The notes below the pieces were generated by a model. The model was not told the origin of the DNA. It worked only from the letters and a program-made list of their open reading frames with translations, and did no database searches. Source: Rhabdornis inornatus (lineage: Eukaryota > Chordata > Aves > Passeriformes > Rhabdornithidae). From it: DNA of 64,000 nt. The stretch's first letter is position 1. The number at the start of each line of letters is the position of its first letter. The stretch lies in NCBI GenBank assembly GCA_013397075.1, contig VWZS01010170.1:930001-994000 (forward strand). Direction: 5' to 3'. Both the position numbers and the translations under genes were made by a program. This document shows, piece by piece, positions 51,009-63,252 of the stretch.

Positions 51009-54000
51009 GTCTTCCAACTACTTTTTCCAACTCTGCTTCAAGGTCTCCACTATGATGATAGCAGCCAGTTCCTCAAAGCAAATTACATTGATTTTATCAT
51101 GATGAAAGTCAGTTTTTGTAAGGCTGTTTCTTTTAAAATGTTTTTACATAAACTGCTTCAGAGTCCAGGTGAAGGAGGAAAAATAAGAATGCTCAGCTGA
51201 AAACATTCAAGCAATGTCTAGTGCTTTAAAATAGAAACTTCAACAGTTAGGAAGACTGCTCTTTAACCTTATCACTAGAATATTTTTTCTTATTCATTAG
51301 AGCACAAGTCCAAGTATGCCTTCGTCTCAAAGGGAAGATTTGCAAGAAAATAAAGTCCTTAACTTGCACTTTGCTATAAAGATTATTTGTCTTTATTTAT
51401 AATGTCCTCTAATGAGTTTCAAAGTACTTCAAAACCAGTAACAGACATAAGGAATGTGTGACATCAGTATTGTATATAATTCCTTTGAAATGTTTATTTT
51501 CCTGTTGGTTCTCCACAGCACATTCATGAGTTACACAAGTTCATATCACTTGATCTGCTTAACTGTACACTGTCCTTCCTCTGCCAACTGCAACCCAGAG
51601 GAGACTTAAAACAGAGCCAAAACCAAACAAGCTCAATTTCAGAGAAACAAAGCAGGGCATCTCATCCTAATAGGGAATCTTGAGATCAAACAGTTTCTAA
51701 TTTTACCAAAATGTTTTAATGGGATTAAGAAGGCCCCTGACAACGTCTCCTGAATTTTCTCTACCTAGAAATCTTTTTCTTCTACCTATACCACTCCCAT
51801 TCTCCAGTGAAACAAATTAAGTAACAAGGCTGATTAAACAGTATTTCCACCTCTCATGATGGCTTTGGGGTATTTTTAAATCATCCTCCCTATTAGTTTC
51901 AGTACTGTGGCTATTACCCGAGAATCACATTTCACTTCAGGGTTACAGAAGCCTTCCAGGTTTTAAAGTGGTTTTAAAGCTTATACATGTTTGTGAATGT
52001 AAAAATTTTTCATAATCCTCAAGAAACTGGTTAGATTTTCGATAGGCTTGCAGCAAAAAATAAAGTGAATTGTTCAAAATCATATCACAAATCTGTGCAA
52101 AGTCCCGAAGGCTTCTTACCAGTGCTCTAAAAGGAAAACCCGCTCCAAGGTAGGGAACTCAATATGAATAGCAGCAAGAGGTTGAAATCCCAGTCAAAGG
52201 ATCGACAGAGAGAGACCACACTACATTGGATTTGTTTTAGGAAGAAAACTTTCAAAATATGCTTGCAGCCCTCGGTCTTTCCATCACAACAAGCTCTGTT
52301 GAGAATTTGTGACACTGCCTTTCCCAGTGCCATAGCACACACCGAAGTAGTTTCACAACAAAATGAAAAGTACCCACAACAGCTCTCCTCACAGGCACCT
52401 GAATCAATTTATAATTGCCACTTCAAAGAGCATACATTAGGACACCACAATTATTATGGCTATACCCAGGCAAGAAAAAAACAAAAAACTGAAAAAGCTA
52501 AAGCAATTAGGCATAATGTTGCTAAGCTGTCCCACCAATAGCAAATGCTTCCCAGAGGAATCCATGAAAACTGACTGTATTTCTTCAAAATCTCCCTTTT
52601 CATCCTTGTTTTCTTTCACACTGTCTGCAAAAAGAACTTTTAAGAAATAACTTTTAAAATCTCCAACCAATAGACAGCAGATATTCAACCACTTAATATC
52701 TACCATGCATTTCTACAGTGATGCAAAAGCATTTTGTCCTGTGTTTGAATATCTAAACACAGAAATGTGAAAATAGAGCTTCACAGTCCCAGATCTTCCT
52801 TTCACTTGCATTCCAACAGTGACCAGCAAGCACTGCCTATAAAAAATTCTTCCAATGGCCACTATATTTTGAGAGGCAGAATGAACACTCAAGAGATCTG
52901 GAAAGAGGCACCAAGATCTAAAGACCACAGTTCAAGCATCAGTAAGACATGTTCTTCACAGCTGTAAGCAGTCATCTGGACTTGTATTTGCCACTGGTTA
53001 CATGTGTCCTTAAGCAGAATTTTGCAGGTCTTGACCCTCTGATCAGGAAGTAAAGATAATTATGTTTCATTATATCTATTTAATCCCAGAAACTGCGTTT
53101 TTTTAGTAAAGTGAAAGGTCAGGCCACAAACTACATCCATGAGAGATGGCAGCCTACGTGCTTTTATGTAGGAGAGAAAGCTTAGCAACACCAACCATTC
53201 ATGGTGCAATTTTACAGAGACTGCATAAAAATCTCAAAGTCCTTTCTGCCATAACAAAAGAGCAATTCATGTGCAAGAGAGCAGGAATCAATCCCTTCAA
53301 GCAGGGATTATTGCTGCTGGTTGGTAGTGAAGGCAGAATAGGGCACTTCGTTAGGTCCTGGCATGCCAATGCAATTGTATAATAGAACTTTAAGGTAGAC
53401 CCTTTAGAATATTCAAGTCCCATAGATCACATTTAGAGATTGTTTCTTTTGCAGCTAACTTGGCAAGTTCTGCTGATCTCTCTGTGATGCAGCAAACTTT
53501 CTGGAATACTTAACTGATCCAAAAGCCCTGGAACTCAAACCTGCTACATGCATGTTTTAAAGTTTAAAATGGCTCTTTGTTGTAACAATTTTGACAATAA
53601 TTGCACTGTCAAAACAGCTACTGAAACTAGCCGACTTCAGTCCCCAATACACATTATCCTTTCATAAATGGGAAAAAGCCAGGGGGCTAGAGACTGGGAA
53701 ATCAAATGAACTCTTGTACCATTCCTTCATTAAATGGTTTTTCAAGCAATCAACTCTGTAAGGCAAATAAAAACAGCAACCAAACCACCTTTTACAAAAA
53801 AGCAACTGACAGAAATGGAGATAGTGCTCTCAGCACGTAAAAATTCTTCCTCAATCCAATTACTGGTGTCCAGTAAGGTTGCTGAGGGTACATGCTACTG
53901 AACATAATGAGAATGGATTTCCAACAATTATGCAGCATATTTAACTGTAGATGTCAGAGGTATCAAGTTGATAAAAAAGTACTCAGAATATGGTTCCTCC

Positions 54001-56319
54001 TAAAACATTAGAAATATTTTTACTTTTAAATCAACCCACACTGAGGCAAGCCCCTTTAAATCCCATGGCTGAACCCACACAAACTCTAAACATCCAAACT
54101 GACCCAAGACTGCAGCAGCCCCAGAAGGACCAGCCCTGTTCTGCCCCAGACTGGGGCACATTCCCCCGACAAACAAATGCCAGGACTTCACTTTTCAGGG
54201 TCTCTGCTCAGAAGTTAATATGACTGAAAATTAAAATTTTAATTTTTTGTTTGGTTTGGGGTTTTTTGGTCGGACTAATTTTTCAACAACATCTATTCCC
54301 TCTTGCAGGCTGTATTACTGCCAGCTGAGATTCACTGACAGCCAGACAGGAAACTCCAGAGGAACCAACACAAAGTGTTACCCATACCTGTTATAACTTC
54401 ATGACTGCTAAGGAAGGGTGGGAATGGGCACTTTCCTTTGGCTGAGATGAATTTTACTCTAGAAATTTCCTACTATTTCCATTTGCTGTAGAAAGATGAG
54501 AATGAGCAGCTCAAAGGTGCTTGTTTAACTTTGAAAACCTGCTTTCTCTAGTTAGGCAAATGAACAGACAGTGGCATGGTATGTCTCTTTTCTTACCAAA
54601 TTCTGCTTTGTTCTGCTTCCTAGTTACACTTCAAATACTTTCAGATTGGATCTATCTGTCTCTATGTTTTTAGGTGCCCACACTGGGCAGAATTTAAACA
54701 TCTGAACAATTAAAGTCTGATATGCAAGTTTAAGCTGTTTACTCTCCAACTCCTTTTACAGAAAATGGAATGTCTTTACTAAGAGGAGAAAAACTCAAAA
54801 TGTATCCAAGCGACAACATGTTTCTTGAAACAAAAGTTTTCATAATGCAAAAAATACCCAAAAATAAAAGATCAAAGTTACTACTTGGTTCTGATATATA
54901 GGAATCAAAACTGCTCTCTCTAGAGGCTGGGAAGGAAAGTCCACAAATGCAAATTGGGATGTAGGCCTTTGGTGGGAATTTTTCTAAGGCATGAACATAG
55001 AAGATAAAATGTTTAGCAGATAGGGGGACATAGTAACGCTAAAATAATAAATATTTGCAGCAAAAATACTCCGCCCAGCTATGGAAAGTAAAATAAAACC
55101 AAATTTGACTTGTTAGCCAGATTATAACTGAGCAAGGTCAGATTAAAACAAGCTGTGTTGAATGGAATGGTAGATTCACACAGCTCAAACACAGCTCAGG
55201 CAGTTAAACAACTGGAAATTATCAGTGAAATTTTCAAGAGCACTTTTGAAGCAGACAGGGGTTCTTCAGGCATTTGCAAGCTCTCATGGCCTGAATATGG
55301 TGCAGCAAATTTAGCTAGAGACAGGAGAAGCACAAGTCAAAGATTATTTGGTATAATAAAGACAATACATAAGCCAGCCTACTGTTTCTTTAGAATAGGC
55401 AGGTTTTTGAGAGATGTGCTTGAGAAATTGCTGCAGGACCTGAATTAACCTAGTAATTAGAGAGTTTTCAGTCAATGTCCCCTGTCCAAATATTCCAAAG
55501 CAGACTGTAGGGACTTTTTTTAATGTCTTCTTCTGACATGCAGAAGGAAAGAAAAACCCCATAGAACAGAAACTCGGTAAGTGTGAGGCTGCAGAAAATA
55601 GCAAAATAAAACACAGAAACTCCTCCTAGAACCTGGAAAATCTCTACAAAACCAAACAGCTCATGACTGGAAATAAGAGCAATATAGTTGTTGAGAGTCT
55701 GTAGTGCTGCATTGTTTAGCAAAAACACAGAACCACTGTAAGATGAAGGGAATCCTGAAGGCCAGAGGAGCACTGGAACATTGATAATGTTGGAGCAGCA
55801 AGGCGTGCCTTTGGAGCTCAGAGGCAGAGTAGCATCTCTGATCAAATTTACCCTTGACTAGCCATAATTAGATTCTCAATCAGAGAGCTGGCTGAGGACA
55901 GAAGATGCTGACAAGGAGAAAAACGTTTTGGAGACTTAGATAGAACAGCTATGCACATCCATAATCTAAAGGCTGGATCTGATAAAGGGTTTGGGTGAGC
56001 ATGGACTGGAGGCTGCAATCTCCAGCTTCTAGTGCCTGGCTCCCAAAGGGGGAATCAGAGCAGGATGCAGTCTGACAATGGAACTTTACAGAAATCCAAA
56101 ATCACAATTCTACACATCCTACCCAGTCTCACAAAATAATTAGTGAGCCTGTGACTGCAATCACATAAAAATTTATTCCCACCACCATCTCGTTTGATTT
56201 CCAAACAAAACAGGAAGGCAATGCTACTACCCACGCATCATTATCACTAATTGCACAGACAGAAAGGAGAAAGCAAAAACCTACCAGGACAAAGTCAGGA
56301 AGCAGAAAACTTGACCACT
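51009..56319. other. Noncoding DNA, nothing recognised
   Basis: No gene is recognised. Frames of up to 125 codons (52164-52541 +, 55468-55845 -) lack domains. A proline- and glutamine-rich frame at 53990-54223 is short and isolated. A 20-bp perfect A/T palindrome lies at 54227-54246, followed by a G/T-rich run. Confidence 0.5.
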
Positions 56320-56568
56320 CTCTAAGCCAAGGGTGACTCCAGCTCAGGAAGCATCAGCAGCAGCCAGGGCCACAGTCCTGTACAACCTGAGTGCAGCAGG
56401 CAGATCCAGATGTTGAACAGGCTCCACTGGCAGCCCCAGGTATGGTGAGGGAGTAAACCAGGTGTGAGGTCTGCCCAGGGGTACAGCCAAAGGCAAAAGA
56501 TGAAGCAGAGACAGGTACCCCTCAAGGCAAGAGTAGAAGCCCCCAAGGCAGCTGCCTCCATCCCATAC

Positions 56569-56583
56569 CTCCTCCTCCTCCTC
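56569..56583. repeat. (CCT)n run
   Basis: Five consecutive CCT units within the GC-rich block. On the minus strand they give a run of arginine codons in the open frame. Confidence 0.85.
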
Positions 56584-56894
56584 TTTTTCTCCTGTGTATG
56601 GGCCAAGGGCAGTAATGTGCAGCTCCTCAGGACAGCCAGGGCCAGGCTGCTGGGAATCACCAAACCATCATGTCCAGCAAGATGAAGGATCCACAGGGGC
56701 TGGAGAAGAGTGGCCAGGCACACCCCAGGTGCAGGGCTCCAGGAGCAAATCGACTCTGCTGCAGCAGCTGGACAGCCTGGAGGAGAAGGAGCTCCAGCAG
56801 CAGGAGGCAGAGGAGCAGCTTGCCTCCCTGACATGGTCTGACGTGACTCAGGCAGCTGAGTGCCAGGGATAGGATGGCATGGCATGGGACAGGA

Positions 56895-57030
56895 CAGGTT
56901 ACACAGGAAAGCATCCAGGTGGATTTGGAATGTCTACAGTAGGGAGACTATGGCCTCCTGGGGCAGTCCCTTCCAGACCTCTGTGCCCTCAGCAGAGGAA
57001 GAAGTTCTTCCTCAAGAGTTGGGGAAGAAC
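56895..57030 (-). mobile_element. CR1 LINE fragment inside the GC-rich block
   Basis: The plus strand reads AAGCATCCAGGTGGATTTGGAATGTCTACAG, then GAGACT...CCTGGGGCAGTCCCTTCCAGACCTCTGTG and GAAGAAGTTCTTCCTCA, which follows the reverse of a CR1 3' internal region. The copy is short and the borders are approximate. Confidence 0.6.
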
Positions 57031-57069
57031 TCCTACAGAAACCCCCCTCTCTCTTTTCTCACCTGCCAG

Positions 57070-57147
57070 GTGAACTCATTCCTCAGCCTTGGGCAGCTGG
57101 AGCTGGCAGGCCTGGAGGGGCTGGAGGCCATCCCGAGCAGGCAGAAG
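57070..57147 (+). other. Exon-like segment, unidentified
   Basis: Preceded by CTCTCTCTTTTCTCACCTGCCAG and followed by GTACTG, this 78-bp segment is open as 26 codons starting VNSFLSLGQLELAG and ending IPSRQK. The leucine and glutamate content suggests an amphipathic helix. No partner exon is established. The coiled-coil-like stretch about 250 bp upstream is the only candidate. Confidence 0.25.
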
Positions 57148-57284
57148 GTACTGGAGTGTCCCATGTCCCAGTGAGCCAGGGACCTTGGCCAAGGAGAAGG
57201 ACTGGAAACATGATATTGACAAAGGCCTGTCCCAAAGGATGTGGGAAGACAACCTAAAATGTCCAGCGCCCTTTGAGATGTGGG

Positions 57285-57416
57285 AAACAAGGCTGGTTTG
57301 GATGGAGCTTTGAACAACCTGGTCTAGTGAAAGGTGTCCCTGCCCATGCAAAGGGGCTCAGAACTAGATGATCTTTAAAGTCCCTTCCAACCCAAACTCT
57401 TCTGTGGTTCTATGAT
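57285..57416 (+). mobile_element. CR1 LINE 3' end
   Basis: Forward match to a CR1 tail: GGCTGGTTTGGATGGAGC, GAACAACCTGGTCTAGTG, AAGGTGTCCCTGCCCATG, GAACTAGATGATCTTTAAAG, TCCCTTCCAACCCAAACTCTTCTGTGGTTCTATGAT. The terminal TTCTATGAT is the characteristic CR1 3' end. It is well conserved, so relatively young. Confidence 0.92.
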
Positions 57417-58839
57417 CTACAATTTCCACTCCTAACATCCATTTCCATTCCACTAACATTTCCACTTCTCTGGTTTATTTTTCTATTTCAAGGAGATATC
57501 CAGGTTTTATAAAATTACTTCTTTTCCAGGAGTAACTAAAGTTTGGATTGGTTTTATAATATTCATAAATACTTATATTTTTCTATTTTTCTCCTTGTCT
57601 TTTTTCCTTTTGGATTTTGGGGGGTTTTTTGGTTGTTTTCTTTTTAAAAACTCATATGTTTATCAAATGATTTATTCTTGTCTTTATGTGCATGATAATA
57701 TGCAACCAATTTTTGGAAAGAAAAGTAGCATCCCAAAATAAACTGAAGACAAAGGAATCTGATGGTGGATCTGTATATACACGCTCCCAAACAGAAACAC
57801 ACGGATTGTGATCAATAAAGCACCAGATACCAAAAACACATAATTTAACTCGTAAGAAAATTCTACTGAGTATAAAATTGAAGAAAAGTTTTCTCAATGG
57901 GCTTTAGTGAAGGGAGTTTCATTTAAAAATCACTTTCTGGTTTGTGGATTAAGATTGGAGCTGTCACATTCCAGAGAGGTTTTGTATTTTATCCTTAAAA
58001 TTTTCAGCAGTACATTTTATGTCAAGTTTCTCCAGGCCTCCTTCCCTCCTTTCCTTTAATGCATTTTAGTGCTTTTCTCTGTTGGTTCTGTTCTCATACC
58101 ATTGTTGCTCCCCGGACCTTTCATGTACCAGCAGTGGTGAGGCTATTTGCTTCCATCACTAATTTGTATATATGAAGAATATCCACAGAATCACCCTTTC
58201 TCTGAACCCCACAAGCAAACATTTTTTGCACAGGTACAATCAAAACTAGAGTTGGAGATTTCACAAATCAAGTTTAAATCCACTCATGTAACTTCCAACA
58301 TATTTATTCTTTTAGTGGGGTCAGAAACTACAAAGAGGTCCTTTCTGAAAAATAAGTATATCAGCAAAATGCATGTACATTCATATTTTTTTTCTCTGAT
58401 AAATGTTCAAAAATTTGCTTGAAGGATGGACTGCACTGTATTATTTGTCTGATTTACTCCAATATAATAAGTTAATCTTAAAGACTGTTTTTCAAGCAGA
58501 CAGATGACATAAATAATGAACATGCGGGTTTAAAACTGGAGACGAGCACCTAGGCCTGGTCAGCAGCATCACACACAAGCACTGACCATTTTTCCTGAAG
58601 GAGTGCAGCCCATGGAAAGATCAGTGTTGGAGCCAGGGACCAGTCTGAGGAGGGAGGATCAGACAAAGTGTTATGCATTGAGCACAACCCTCTACCTCTC
58701 ATGCCCCCTGCAGCCTTCAGGGTTAAGGAGAGAGGAGTCAGAAATGCATGGTTGAAATTGAGCCTGTGGAAAAAAAAAGGGAGAAGGTGCTGTTTTAATA
58801 TTTGGGTTTTTTTTTCTCACTACTCAAATCTGTTTTAGT
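57417..58839. other. Noncoding DNA, nothing recognised
   Basis: AT-rich sequence with a T/G run at about 57598-57650. Short frames (57652-57897 -, 58147-58422 +) have no domain. Confidence 0.6.
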
Positions 58840-59280
58840 GGGAATTAATTAAAGGAATTTTCCCCAAGCTGAGTCTGTTTTGCCTCCAACTATAATTGGT
58901 AAGCAGTCTCCCTGTCTTTATCTTGATCCATTAACTTTCTTATCCCTTTTTTTCCCCCCAGCCTGCTGAGGATGGGGCAGTGAGAACAAAGATGGATGCG
59001 CATTCAGCTGCCAGCCAATGCTAGCTCACCGTAACACCAAAATTCAACTGCCTCCTTGTCTCCTAATGCTTTCTGAATTTACCAGACCTCTTCCCTAAAT
59101 ATTACAGTTTGTGCAACGAGCTGAAAGGAGATCGCTTACACAAAAAGATGAGCAAAATGATTACTCCCTTGGGAAATTAAAAACCAAGCAAAATAAATTG
59201 CAATCTATTTAAATAATTACATAATAACATCTACAGTATTAATTAGAATGAAATCAGGCAACAGGATTAAGAGTTGTGAA
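58840..59280. promoter_or_regulatory. Candidate conserved noncoding regulatory element
   Basis: Repeat-free block with TAATTA homeodomain cores at 58846-58851 and 59240-59245 and further AT-rich motifs (AAATAATTACATAA near 59212). A strong acceptor-like pyrimidine tract ends in CAG at 58959-58961. The frame after it is open for only 20 codons, so a terminal exon is possible but not favoured. The texture resembles vertebrate developmental enhancers. Conservation was not tested. Confidence 0.35.
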
Positions 59281-62249
59281 CAAGGATTCTCCCCTCAACC
59301 TAAAGTCCCAAATCCTCTCCTGCAAATGAGATACAGCAATATGTTGAGAAAAAAAGGGAACATTCAGCAAGCATCTTCTTTGGAGATGTGAGGGAAAGGT
59401 GTCACAATGGGCTACCTTTAATGATTTCCTCCTTAAAACAGTAAGCCAGAAAAGAGGAGACCTGAGGTCAATGCTTAACTGAGTCTGACAGGATTCAAAT
59501 TTGTATTTTGTGCCTCCTCAAGACCCACCTTACACGCTTGCTAAGTACAGCTAAATGGGGGAACCTTTCCAGGTACTCGGGGCCAGAATGCAGAGGACAG
59601 GGTGATAATCAGCCCATTAAGTCTTGCTGGTAGTCATGAGGTCTGCTTCCTCCTTCTGTAAAGTCACTGAAGCAAGCAAAAGCATAATCCAAATCACAGA
59701 GAAGTCTCCAATCCCTGCAGTAATGCCTTTCCTTGTGCTCACTCTCTCTCTTTTGATCAAAGAAATGTTCAATTTTTATATTAGCCCTGTTTACTGGAAG
59801 GCAGCCTGATTCAGGCTAGGAAAACAGCTGCCACTCAGCACTTCCTCTTCTCTCATAGGTGAGTAACAAAAGGTAAAACTCCTTCAGGCTGAGAAAGGAA
59901 ATTATCCTGGTCACACATTCTCTCAATATGTGTTCTAGCCAATTAGGCTGTAACACAAAAGATGTGTAGCTGGACCATCACATCACTTTTGCAGCTTTGG
60001 AATGGATCTGTTTATTATGAAAAATTCTCTGTAAACAATCATTAACTGAAATCTATTTGATTTGATTAAACTCCTGAAAGCTGAAAGAATGACTACCTCT
60101 TTTCTGAACCTTTATCAGAGTCAGAGGACTTTGGTGCTAAGAGAACTAGCTTGGAGAGAGCAAAGTTCAAAACCAAATCTAGGTCCCCAAAACTGCCACA
60201 TCAATGAGGAGCTACCTGTAGGGAAAGCTGCTTAAACTTCTAGCTCTGATGGGCTGTATTTTTGAAAAGATTTTTCCGTTATGATCTGTGCTTCTCCAGC
60301 ACTGAACTGGATGATCCTGTTCAGTTTTCAAGCTGAAAAAACCACAGCTTCACCTCCTTGTCTAGTTTATAAATCAACTCGCTTAACATTTTATCCAAGC
60401 ATAGTAATTGCTTATCAGTTTTCTTTTCTGTCATGGACTAACCTTTCTGCCAGGCAGTTTGACTTCCAAAGTTCTTTTTAAAAATGCATAGTTTTCATTC
60501 TGAAATTAAATTACACCACAGGAGCATTGATGATAAGCAGTATGCACACCTGCATGCAAAAAATCCCAGGGTTAAATGAACAGCTCTTTTATGCAAAGGA
60601 AAGAGTGAGCAATGGAAACTTGGAAGGTCCAAATAATGAATCAGAAACTTCACTGGCAGGCCAGGCCCCAGCCTTTCCCTCAACATCTGAAAGCTGCTGC
60701 TAAGGCTAGAAGGAACAGTTTTTTAAAAGATCTCTCTCCTAATTCTATCCCATTGACCAAGCTTGAAATAATCAAATTGCAAGTGGGCCTGTCCCTTGAC
60801 ACTGAAGAAGCCCAAACTTTTAAAGTATTCTACTACCTGTCCCACAGAAGCAATTACAGCTCTGACTCTGAACAAGAAGACCCTTGATGTTCTTAACGAT
60901 GCAGCAGGATCAAGGACTTCACAGTAACACCAGTCTCCTCATGTCACCTTCTCACTTCAACTTATCAACCACTAAAACATCTTTTTTTTAGGGACCCAGG
61001 CTTTTAGGCATGCAGAATTACAAGGGACTTTAAGTGATTGTCTCAAAATTGTAGGAAATTAGTGTTCTCTAGGTATTTCCAGCAGGTTTTGATTTTCAAA
61101 GCAGTGTTCTCTGCCCATATCCACATAGCACATCAGGATGAGACCAGAATGCACATCCTTCTCTCCTTCTCCCTGCTATCCCTTGAAAGACTTCAGTGGC
61201 ATAAGCAAAGAATGTGCCAAGTATATGCCAAGATCTCTCCCCTGATCCCACGAAGGATGTCTGGGGATCTGTGTTCAACAATACTCGTACAGTAGCAGGC
61301 AGTCCAGGACAGTACATCTAACATGCCTAGTGACTTTCAAAGCAACTTCATCCCTCCACTTCAGCCTGTGGAAGAACAGAGAGCTCTCTACTTAGGTTAG
61401 TAATCAAATCCCAGACTTCTACAAACTTCACCTCCTAAATCAAATAAAGTTTTCACAAGAGTTCTCCAAATATTTTGTTCTACCAGAATCCTAAGGAACA
61501 CCTGTCCCACTCCCCCTGCTCCACAAGCTGCTCCCTCACCTAGTTTCATCTGGAAATCCCATTTACTCTTGTCCATACTCACCATCAAACCTCAATGCTG
61601 AGTTCCCCATAATTTTTTGTATTTGTATTTTGAAGAAACATCACAGCCAAGTCAGTGTATGCTGAGGCTCTTTTTGTCTATATATTTGGCATGATATCAC
61701 CTAGGACAGCTGTTGTTCTCTGCATAAGAATTTAGTTTAAACTACCCAGTAGGTTCACACATGTCCATGGTCTAGCAAGCTAAGGCCAAGTTGCTTGTGA
61801 ACTAAACTGCTAATAAATGATCAGAGCTGGGGTGAATGGTGATGTTTCCAGTTCTACCTCACTTCAACACAGCAAAAATACATGGAGAGCCTGGGTAATG
61901 TGAAACACAAGGAAAACGTGGCACAGACACTTATAGTGGCTGTATACAAAGCCACCTTGTGTTCAAGCCAGTTTGAGCTGGGCATTGACCCTCTTACACC
62001 CAGACTATTTCCACAAGCCACAGGATTGTCTCTGCCCTAGGATGCTTAGCTTCCATACGTTCTAGCAAGACCCATTAGTCTATGAATGGCAGTGGATGAG
62101 GCCCTTAGCCAACAGGCAAACAAGACAGCCCAGCAGGAAGAAAGATGAACTCTCTTTTATGCTACTATGCATGTAATTGTGGTAAATAAACAGTTAACCT
62201 GGACAGTAACTCACAACAATTTTGGGTGGCTTCTGACAGCTGAAGAGAA
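59281..62249. other. Noncoding DNA, nothing recognised
   Basis: No gene or named repeat. A TCF/LEF-like palindrome TTTGATCAAA lies at 59752-59761. Frames of up to 91 codons (60612-60887 +) end in an acidic serine-rich tail but show no family match. Confidence 0.55.
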
Positions 62250-62840
62250 ATATCTTGTCGTTTTCTTTTTTTTCCCCTGGGCTTCCTCTTTTCAATAAAT
62301 AATTCACTGCTTGGACAGTGTTCAGCAGAAATTAGTCTTTAATTAGAATTTAACAAAATACATTCCTTAAGCTGGCTGACTGGACTTCCCTCAACAGTCT
62401 CATTATCCTTTTCTTAATGGAATAAAAGGCACATCTACAATCTTCAGGAGCAATTTTATATTTTTACTTTTACCACTAAAGGAGTCTTTATGTTCATTTC
62501 CTAGCATGGAATCAATGCCTGCACCATGAAGACAATGCAACTCTCCTGTAATAAGGTTAGTTGTGACTGTGATTAATTACTTTTGGGTCTTAATGATTCT
62601 CAGCATGGGGTGTCTTTTCCTCCTACTTCACTTCTTGGAATATTTGAGTAATTTTTTCCCATTCAACTGATGTCAAATATCACTGGTTTGGATCTTAATT
62701 AAAGCACTTAATTGTTGAGCTGACTTTGTTTCGTGCTAAGGTGGGACAAGATACTGTTTGCCTGAATAATTTCTCTCTTTCTTTTTCTATCTCATGTCTT
62801 TTAAAAAAGAGCTTTCTCATTGCATTCATTTAACAAGGGC
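62250..62840. promoter_or_regulatory. Candidate conserved noncoding regulatory element
   Basis: AT-rich, repeat-free block with TAATTA at 62340-62345, 62574-62579 and 62696-62701 and TAATTG at 62709-62714. These are four homeodomain-type cores in about 375 bp, along with other AT-rich transcription-factor-like words. No open frame of note. The assignment is by motif clustering only. Confidence 0.35.
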
Positions 62841-63147
62841 TTTGTCCTACTAGAGGTGAGTTTCTCTTTCTATCACATGCATTTTTCAGTCATTCCAAAT
62901 ATAATGCCTCTAATCTACTATCTGGCACGTCTCAATCCTCTACTCAAATCACTTCAAAAAGGATTCCAAGCAGAATATTCAATTAGGAAGACATGACTGA
63001 AAAACAAAAATGAAATTTTAATGATTTAGTTAAAGTCCATGGCTACTTCAGCTAGGCTATCTTCAGTTCTGCTTTCATGAGCCCAGACTGTATTCAATCA
63101 AAGCTGTTCTGGCTCTCATCTATTCATTAGCAAACACCCTCACCTCC
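62841..63147. other. Noncoding DNA, nothing recognised
   Basis: AT-rich sequence between the candidate element and the CAA tract, with no supported gene or repeat. Confidence 0.6.
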
Positions 63148-63252
63148 CCCCACAAAAAATCCCACAAACAAACAAAACCTAACCAACAACGAAACCAAAA
63201 CAAACAACAACAACAACAACAACAACAAAACAGACAAAAAAAAAGAAATCCA
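63148..63252. repeat. A/C-rich low-complexity tract with (CAA)8
   Basis: Irregular CAAA and CCAAA units surround eight uninterrupted CAA units at 63205-63228, followed by an A run. It may derive from the poly(A) tail of a plus-strand retroposon, but no element body precedes it. Confidence 0.9.

Larger units (their letters stand above)
56320..57284. other. GC-rich composite block with coiled-coil-like and exon-like stretches
   Basis: The block is visibly richer in G+C than its AT-rich flanks. On the plus strand a frame ending at about 56872 contains a coiled-coil-like stretch (LLQQLDSLEEKELQQQEAEE). A second plus-strand stretch, 57070-57147, looks like an internal exon: a pyrimidine tract and CCTGCCAG before it, GGTACT after it, 78 bp (26 codons, no stop), leucine- and glutamate-rich. 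A minus frame across the block is open for 187 codons (56885-56322), the longest in the window, but its composition mirrors the GC content. A minus-strand CR1 piece (about 56895-57030) separates the two coding-like parts. I do not recognise a gene. It could be a broken gene, the 5' part of a retroelement, or GC-rich low-complexity sequence. Confidence 0.3.

Noticed and set aside
56322..56885. 187-codon minus frame as a real gene
   Set aside because: It lies in GC-rich DNA where stops are rare, contains arginine and proline runs from simple repeats, and overlaps coding-like sequence on the other strand.
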